Shown here piece by piece: positions 5,194 to 9,207 of a stretch of 9,207 nt of DNA. Position 1 is the first letter of the stretch, and the number at the start of each line of letters is the position of its first letter. Below the pieces are notes generated by a model. The model was not told the DNA's origin. It worked only from the letters and a program-made list of their open reading frames with translations, and did no database searches. Both the position numbers and the translations under genes were made by a program. Source of the stretch: Chloroflexota bacterium (GTDB lineage: Bacteria; Chloroflexota; Anaerolineae; Aggregatilineales; Phototrophicaceae); contig QGUR01000176.1 of NCBI GenBank assembly GCA_003242205.1, forward strand, positions 1 through 9,207, read 5' to 3'.

Positions 5194-6143
5194 TCCTGCC
5201 CCTGAGCGCCTTCGGGCAACCGGGAAAGCGGCTGGCTCTGCAGGTAGATTTCGGCCTCTTCCTTTTTGATCTGGTCGAAGATCCACTCGTTCAACTGAGC
5301 GCACAACTCGGCGCTGAGCAGAAAAATCGACGCCAGCAGATAGGCCCAGAACATAAGGACAATGACGGTGGCGATGCTGCCATAGACGAACTGGAAGTTG
5401 GCCAGATTGTCAAGATACCAGTTGAAACCGGCTTTGAGCAGCTCCCAGCCAACCGCCCCGAAAATCGACGCCGGCCAGACCGCGTCCCATTTGACATAAC
5501 GCGCCGGCACATAGCGGAACAGCACGGCGAACATCACCATGTCGATGGCAAACGGCAGTGAGTAGCTGCCGATGAGCAGCCACGGGCTGGGCCGCTCCAG
5601 CGACAACGCCTCGACCAGCCGCAACACGCCCGACAAAATGAACGATGTGGCGATCAGCAACATAAGGAACAGCGCCATCGCCAGCGCAACCAGCCGCTGC
5701 CGCCATAGACTGCGGCTCGACGGCACGTGAAAGATGATGTCGAGCGCGTTGGTGACGTTGGTGAACAGCCCCAGCCCCGACCAGATCAAACCGGCCACGG
5801 CAATCAGGCCGAACGAGCGCCCTTGCTGGAGCGCCGCCGAAACATTGGTTTCAAACAGGTCCAGTGTCTGTCCGGGCAAAAAAATTTCGAGGCCACGCCG
5901 GATTTGTTCTTCGGCCACCGTCGGGCCGAGAATGCCGCTGATGGCGACTGCAACCAGCAACGACAGCGGGAAAATCGAAAATACCGCGTAATAGGCGAGC
6001 GCGGCAGCCTGCCGAAGTCCGTGCCGGAAGAAATTCGCCAGAGCCCGGTTCACATAGCCGGGTAACGCCCGCGTCGACGCAGGCAGACCCTCCCAATGCC
6101 CGGACACACGCTTCATGAATTCATCAAAGTGCGATCTCAACAT
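5190..6143 (-). CDS. YihY/BrkB (UPF0761) family inner-membrane protein
   Basis: A 317-residue polytopic membrane protein with about six helices: roughly 46-72, 109-131, 150-176, 187-211, 222-243 and 255-281. Family marks are GLRQAAALAYYAVFSIFPLS (42-61), YVPARYVKWDAVWPASIFGA (211-230, the PxRxVKW signature), WELLKAGFNWYL (233-244), and the last-helix block VYGSIATVIVLMFWAYLLAS (253-272) ending in AEL. It was once annotated as ribonuclease BN, which is no longer accepted. Proposed roles include membrane transport or envelope integrity, and none is settled. The start is ATG at 6143, with only a weak AGG 7 bases upstream. The C-terminal tail is short, charged and cytoplasmic. It is convergent with the YdeI-family gene, their stops sharing bases, and divergent from the small membrane protein gene. 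Confidence 0.94.
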   Translation of the reverse strand: MLRSHFDEFMKRVSGHWEGLPASTRALPGYVNRALANFFRHGLRQAAALAYYAVFSIFPLSLLVAVAISGILGPTVAEEQIRRGLEIFLPGQTLDLFETNVSAALQQGRSFGLIAVAGLIWSGLGLFTNVTNALDIIFHVPSSRSLWRQRLVALAMALFLMLLIATSFILSGVLRLVEALSLERPSPWLLIGSYSLPFAIDMVMFAVLFRYVPARYVKWDAVWPASIFGAVGWELLKAGFNWYLDNLANFQFVYGSIATVIVLMFWAYLLASIFLLSAELCAQLNEWIFDQIKKEEAEIYLQSQPLSRLPEGAQGQD

Positions 6144-6185
6144 GCGCGTGCCTGTCCAGTTCTGCTTGTTCGGGACGCTGATGGG

Positions 6186-6215
6186 ATATTAACCTTACTG
6201 CGATAGTCATGCCAA
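6186..6215 (-). promoter_or_regulatory. Possible promoter of the YihY-family gene
   Basis: On the minus strand, TTGGCA (complement of 6210-6215) is followed after 18 bases by TAATAT (complement of 6186-6191); both are four or more matches out of six. Transcription would start near 6179, leaving about 36 bases before the ATG at 6143. Confidence 0.45.
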
Positions 6216-6218
6216 TCG

Positions 6219-6227
6219 TGCTAGGAT
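6219..6227 (+). promoter_or_regulatory. Possible extended -10 promoter for the small membrane protein gene
   Basis: TGCTAGGAT (6219-6227) is an extended -10 with TAGGAT as hexamer; no good -35 lies 16-18 bases upstream. It would start transcription near 6234, about 46 bases before the ATG at 6280, and lies close to the opposing promoter at 6186-6215. Confidence 0.3.
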
Positions 6228-6279
6228 TACGACAACGTTATTTCACATCATCGCATTATCTGCACGTGGAGCCGTTAAC

Positions 6280-6681
6280 ATGCAAAACCTGCAGTTCGAG
6301 GACATCCTCCAATTGCTCAGCTTGGGCACAGGGATGGATCTCATCTGGAGCATCTTCCTCTATCTTGTCTTTTTCCTCGGCCTCATCACCATCTTCACAA
6401 TGCCCGATAAAAACATGATCCCGACCCTGCTAACCGCAGCGGTGCTCCTTTTCGCCATCATCGCGAAAGTCAGTCTGGCGGCATCCGATCCCATTCTGGG
6501 ACGCCGTGAATTTGGCATGATGGTCATCAATGTCGGCATTGCGGTGCTGCCATTTCTTGTCGCCGGCACGATCCGCGCCGGCAAGGGCCGCAAGTCCGGG
6601 CCAGTCGCGCCGGCAATCCTCGGCGGTATCTTCGGCACGATCTACATGATGATGTATCTGATCTTCGTCATCCGCGCCTGA
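6280..6681 (+). CDS. Small four-helix membrane protein, unknown function
   Basis: Not recognised from any characterised family. Its 133 residues contain four hydrophobic segments at about 20-41, 48-67, 78-98 and 108-131. Short polar loops include MPDKN (41-45), SDPILGRREFG (69-79) and a basic loop, RAGKGRKSG (99-107), which by the positive-inside rule should face the cytoplasm. An N-terminal soluble stretch of about 19 residues (MQNLQFEDILQLLSL) may be amphipathic. There is no signal peptide, Cys pair or catalytic motif. ATG at 6280 has TGGAG 8 bases upstream. The stop lies 36 bases before comEC on the same strand with no terminator between, so co-transcription is likely. Any link to DNA uptake is inference from position only. 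Confidence 0.82.
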   Translation: MQNLQFEDILQLLSLGTGMDLIWSIFLYLVFFLGLITIFTMPDKNMIPTLLTAAVLLFAIIAKVSLAASDPILGRREFGMMVINVGIAVLPFLVAGTIRAGKGRKSGPVAPAILGGIFGTIYMMMYLIFVIRA

Positions 6682-6717
6682 AGTCGCGCAGCGCCGCCCA
6701 ATCAGCATCCGCCGATC

Positions 6718-9066
6718 ATGCGCCTGCTCTCACTGACCCTATGCTGGGCAGCAGGTATCGTCACCGCCGCCGCCCTGCCCGCTATTTCACTCCGGTTCTG
6801 GCTTGGCATCGCCATTGTTGGCCTCTTGCTCACTCTGGTGTGGCGGCGGCAGCCCACCGCGCGCTGGAGCGCCCTGTTGCTGGTCATGTTCGCGCTGGGC
6901 GCGGCACGTCTGGCGCTGGCCCCAGCAGACGCGGATCTGTTGCGCTTCGTCAATCAGGGCGGCCTAACCGTCGAAGGTCTGGTCATCGCGCCGCCACGAA
7001 TGCGCGATACGACGCTTCAGGTTGATGTCGCGGTTGACGCAGTCCTCCGCAATGACGCGCGGATCGCGACCAGTGGCCGGGTTCGCGCGCAGGTCGCTCC
7101 GTCCACGCCGGTACGCTACGGCGATCGCGTGCAGGTCACCGGTCTGCTGGTGCTGCCGGGCGAAAGCGACACCTTTTCCTATGCCGGCTATCTGGCCCGC
7201 CACGGCATCTTCAGCCAGCTCGTGCAGGCGTCGATCCGCGTCCTCAGCAGTGGTCACGCCAGCCCGGCGCAGCGCTTTCTCGTCGATGTGCGGGAACTGG
7301 CCGCCGAGCGCATCGCCAGCGGCCTGCCAGAGCCATACGCCAGTCTGCTAACAGGGATTCTACTCGGCGACGAAAGCCGCGTCGCCCCTGAAGTGGCAGA
7401 CGCTTTCGCCGCCACCGGCGCGGCGCACATTCTCGCGATCAGCGGCTTCAATATGGTGATCATCAGTCAGGCGGCCAACGCGACGCTCCGCCAACTCAGG
7501 CTCGACCGGCGTCTGAGCGCGGCGCTTGCCATCGGGTTTATCGCCGTCTATACGGTGTTCGTGGGCGCGAACCCGGCGGTCGTGCGCGCCGCGATCATGA
7601 GTAGTCTGCTGATTACCGGCAGCCTCTTGCGCCGCCGCACCTATGTACCGGCATCGCTTGCCTTTGCCGCGCTGGTCATGTCGATCGCCGATCCATTCGT
7701 GCTCTGGGATGTCGGCTTTCAACTCAGTTTGGGCGCAACCTTCGGCCTCGCGCTGTTTGCCACGCCGCTAAGCCAGTGGATCGACACTCAGGCAGCGCGG
7801 CTTCTGCCGCGACCGCTGGCGACGGGGACAGCCACACTGATCACGCCGTCACTGGCGACCAGTTTGGCCGCTCAGGTGCTGGCCGCGCCGCTGGCAGCCT
7901 ACTATTTTGGCCGCCTGTCACTGGTGCTGCTGCCGGTGAACCTGCTGGTATTGCCTGTTCAGACGGCGGTGCTGCTGCTTGGCGGCGGCGCGACGCTGAT
8001 CGCGCTCGTCGCGCCTGCGCTGGGGCAGGCACTCTACTGGCTAGCCCTGCCGCCGCTGGCATGGACGACCGGCGTCGTCCGCCTGTTCGCCCACCTGCCC
8101 ATCGCCAGCATCGACCTCGCCATCGCGCCGGAGTGGATGACGACTTACGCGGCCACGCTGCTGGTCGCGGCCATGGCCCATGCCACCAGTCCGGGCTGGC
8201 TTTCGCAGCTAGCCAGTCGCCTGAACCGGCAGCGACTTCTCCCGGCGCTGGCCGGCGTGTATGCCCTGCTGCTGGCGCTGGCTGCCGGTATCGTGCTCAG
8301 CCGCCCCGACGGCAGGCTTCATGTCTGGTTTCTCGATCAGGGACACAGCAACGCCGTGCTCATCCAGACGCCGGGCGGCGCGCACCTGCTGGTCGACGGC
8401 GGGCGCTATCCGTCGCGATTGCTTGCGGCGCTTGGCGACCGGCTGCCCTTTTACGACCGGACGCTGGAAATGGTGGCCCTCACCCAGCCCGATCCGAACG
8501 AATACAGTGCGCTGCAGGAGGCCGTCAGGCGCTACGACGTTCGCCTGCTGCTCACGAACGGGCAGCCCAGTCTGGAAACTGAGTTCGTCTCGCTTCTGGA
8601 AACCCTTGAAAACAGCGAGCAGGTTGCGCTGCGCGCGGGCAACCGGATCGTGCTGAACGATGGCGTCGAAATCGACGTGCTCAACCCGGTGAGTAAACCG
8701 GCGCTCGGCGCGTCGCTCGACGCCAACAGCCTCGTCCTGCGCCTGTCTTATGGCCGGGTATCTTTTCTGCTCACCGGGGACCTGAGCGCGCCAGCCCAGG
8801 CGGCGCTGGCAGACGAGCTGCTTGTTCCGCCGGCCACGGTGTTGCAATTACCTCAGCATGGCGCAGCCCGTTCGCTGCACGCTGCATTTCTCGCCGCCGT
8901 GCAGCCACAGGTGGCCGTTGTGCAGGCTGATCCGGCCAACCGCCGGGGCGACCCATCCGCCGACACGCTGGCACTGCTCGGCGAGACGCCAGTCTGGCGC
9001 ACGGACGAGGCCGGCACAATTCACTTCTGGACAGACGGCGAGTCGTTGTGGGTGACAGGCGAGTAG
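6718..9066 (+). CDS. comEC: ComEC/Rec2-family DNA-uptake membrane channel with degenerate C-terminal domain
   Basis: ComEC carries single-stranded DNA across the inner membrane during natural transformation. Its 782 residues have the normal three-part order. An N-terminal part has two or three helices (about 5-70) and an OB-like soluble segment (about 80-175, GLTVEGLVIAPP onward). The membrane Competence domain follows (about 205-525), with HILAISGFNMVIIS (237-250), GANPAVVRAAIM (283-294) and WDVGFQLSLGATFGLAL (330-346), all diagnostic. A metallo-beta-lactamase-like domain covers about 533-782. In that last domain, DVGQGD is replaced by DQGHSN (540-545), the HxHxDH metal motif by QPDPNEYSAL (590-599), and PHHGS by PQHGA (712-716); the LLTGD strand motif (684-688) and RTDEAGTI (761-768) remain. 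It therefore probably lacks metal-dependent nuclease activity. No Shine-Dalgarno motif is evident before ATG 6718; translation may be coupled to the upstream gene. Confidence 0.94.
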   Translation: MRLLSLTLCWAAGIVTAAALPAISLRFWLGIAIVGLLLTLVWRRQPTARWSALLLVMFALGAARLALAPADADLLRFVNQGGLTVEGLVIAPPRMRDTTLQVDVAVDAVLRNDARIATSGRVRAQVAPSTPVRYGDRVQVTGLLVLPGESDTFSYAGYLARHGIFSQLVQASIRVLSSGHASPAQRFLVDVRELAAERIASGLPEPYASLLTGILLGDESRVAPEVADAFAATGAAHILAISGFNMVIISQAANATLRQLRLDRRLSAALAIGFIAVYTVFVGANPAVVRAAIMSSLLITGSLLRRRTYVPASLAFAALVMSIADPFVLWDVGFQLSLGATFGLALFATPLSQWIDTQAARLLPRPLATGTATLITPSLATSLAAQVLAAPLAAYYFGRLSLVLLPVNLLVLPVQTAVLLLGGGATLIALVAPALGQALYWLALPPLAWTTGVVRLFAHLPIASIDLAIAPEWMTTYAATLLVAAMAHATSPGWLSQLASRLNRQRLLPALAGVYALLLALAAGIVLSRPDGRLHVWFLDQGHSNAVLIQTPGGAHLLVDGGRYPSRLLAALGDRLPFYDRTLEMVALTQPDPNEYSALQEAVRRYDVRLLLTNGQPSLETEFVSLLETLENSEQVALRAGNRIVLNDGVEIDVLNPVSKPALGASLDANSLVLRLSYGRVSFLLTGDLSAPAQAALADELLVPPATVLQLPQHGAARSLHAAFLAAVQPQVAVVQADPANRRGDPSADTLALLGETPVWRTDEAGTIHFWTDGESLWVTGE

Positions 9067-9132
9067 GCGGCAAGGATGAACACGTAACGTCCCTGTCGCG
9101 CTCATGCTCTCCTCCGATGTGGCTGTCCTGCC

Positions 9133-9173
9133 AAACAAAAACCGCTCCTGCTGGCATAATGCAGCAGGAGCGG
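9133..9173 (-). terminator. Rho-independent terminator for a minus-strand gene beyond the right edge
   Basis: A perfect 12-bp stem, CCGCTCCTGCTG (9142-9153) with CAGCAGGAGCGG (9162-9173), has an 8-base loop. The A-rich run 9133-9141 reads as a T-tract on the minus strand, so it terminates leftward transcription entering from the right edge. On the plus strand no T-tract follows, though the hairpin may still end comEC transcripts weakly. The stretch 9067-9132 holds no other recognisable feature. Confidence 0.8.
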
Positions 9174-9207
9174 GGTCAAACAGAGGAATTGCCAATCGAG
9201 ACTAAAT

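Overview
The window looks like ordinary chromosome from a free-living bacterium of moderately high GC content. Several products (a two-gene ABC-2 exporter with added small proteins, a YihY-type membrane protein, a four-helix orphan membrane protein and a ComEC with a degraded C-terminal domain) would suit Chloroflexota. That placement is an impression from gene content, not a measured phylogeny. There are no rRNA or tRNA genes, CRISPR arrays, insertion sequences or phage genes.

Layout. Positions 1-413 (minus) hold the N-terminal part of ribulose-phosphate 3-epimerase, cut by the window edge. It is divergent from an aldo/keto reductase (595-1560, plus) of the type related to the eukaryotic potassium-channel beta subunit. 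Next comes an unusual 500-bp segment (1561-2068). It has a consensus -35 promoter, a 35-codon reading frame ending in a Cys-rich stretch (HCACC), and two strong rho-independent terminators that share an identical 15-base segment. A roughly 170-base leader without a recognisable promoter follows. Then comes a four-gene unit (2069-4455): small basic protein A, ABC ATPase, small basic protein B and ABC-2 permease. The two small proteins resemble each other, and each is followed by a GC-rich intercistronic hairpin. A terminator closes the unit near 4530.

The right half carries a YdeI/OmdA-family gene (4603-5193, plus), which meets a YihY/BrkB-family membrane protein gene (5190-6143, minus) at overlapping stop codons. 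Divergent from the latter are a small four-helix membrane protein of unknown function (6280-6681) and comEC (6718-9066), which lie close together and may be co-transcribed. ComEC has a well-kept membrane channel domain, but its metallo-beta-lactamase-like domain has lost most of the usual metal ligands. A 12-bp perfect hairpin with an A-tract at 9133-9173 is a terminator for a minus-strand gene beyond the right edge.

The best candidate for something undescribed is 1561-4455: a Cys-containing micro-ORF, tandem terminators that can re-pair with each other, and an ABC exporter whose two core subunits are each preceded by a related small protein. This could be an attenuated (leader-peptide controlled) export operon, or an orphan peptide gene beside its exporter. 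The sequence alone cannot decide between them.
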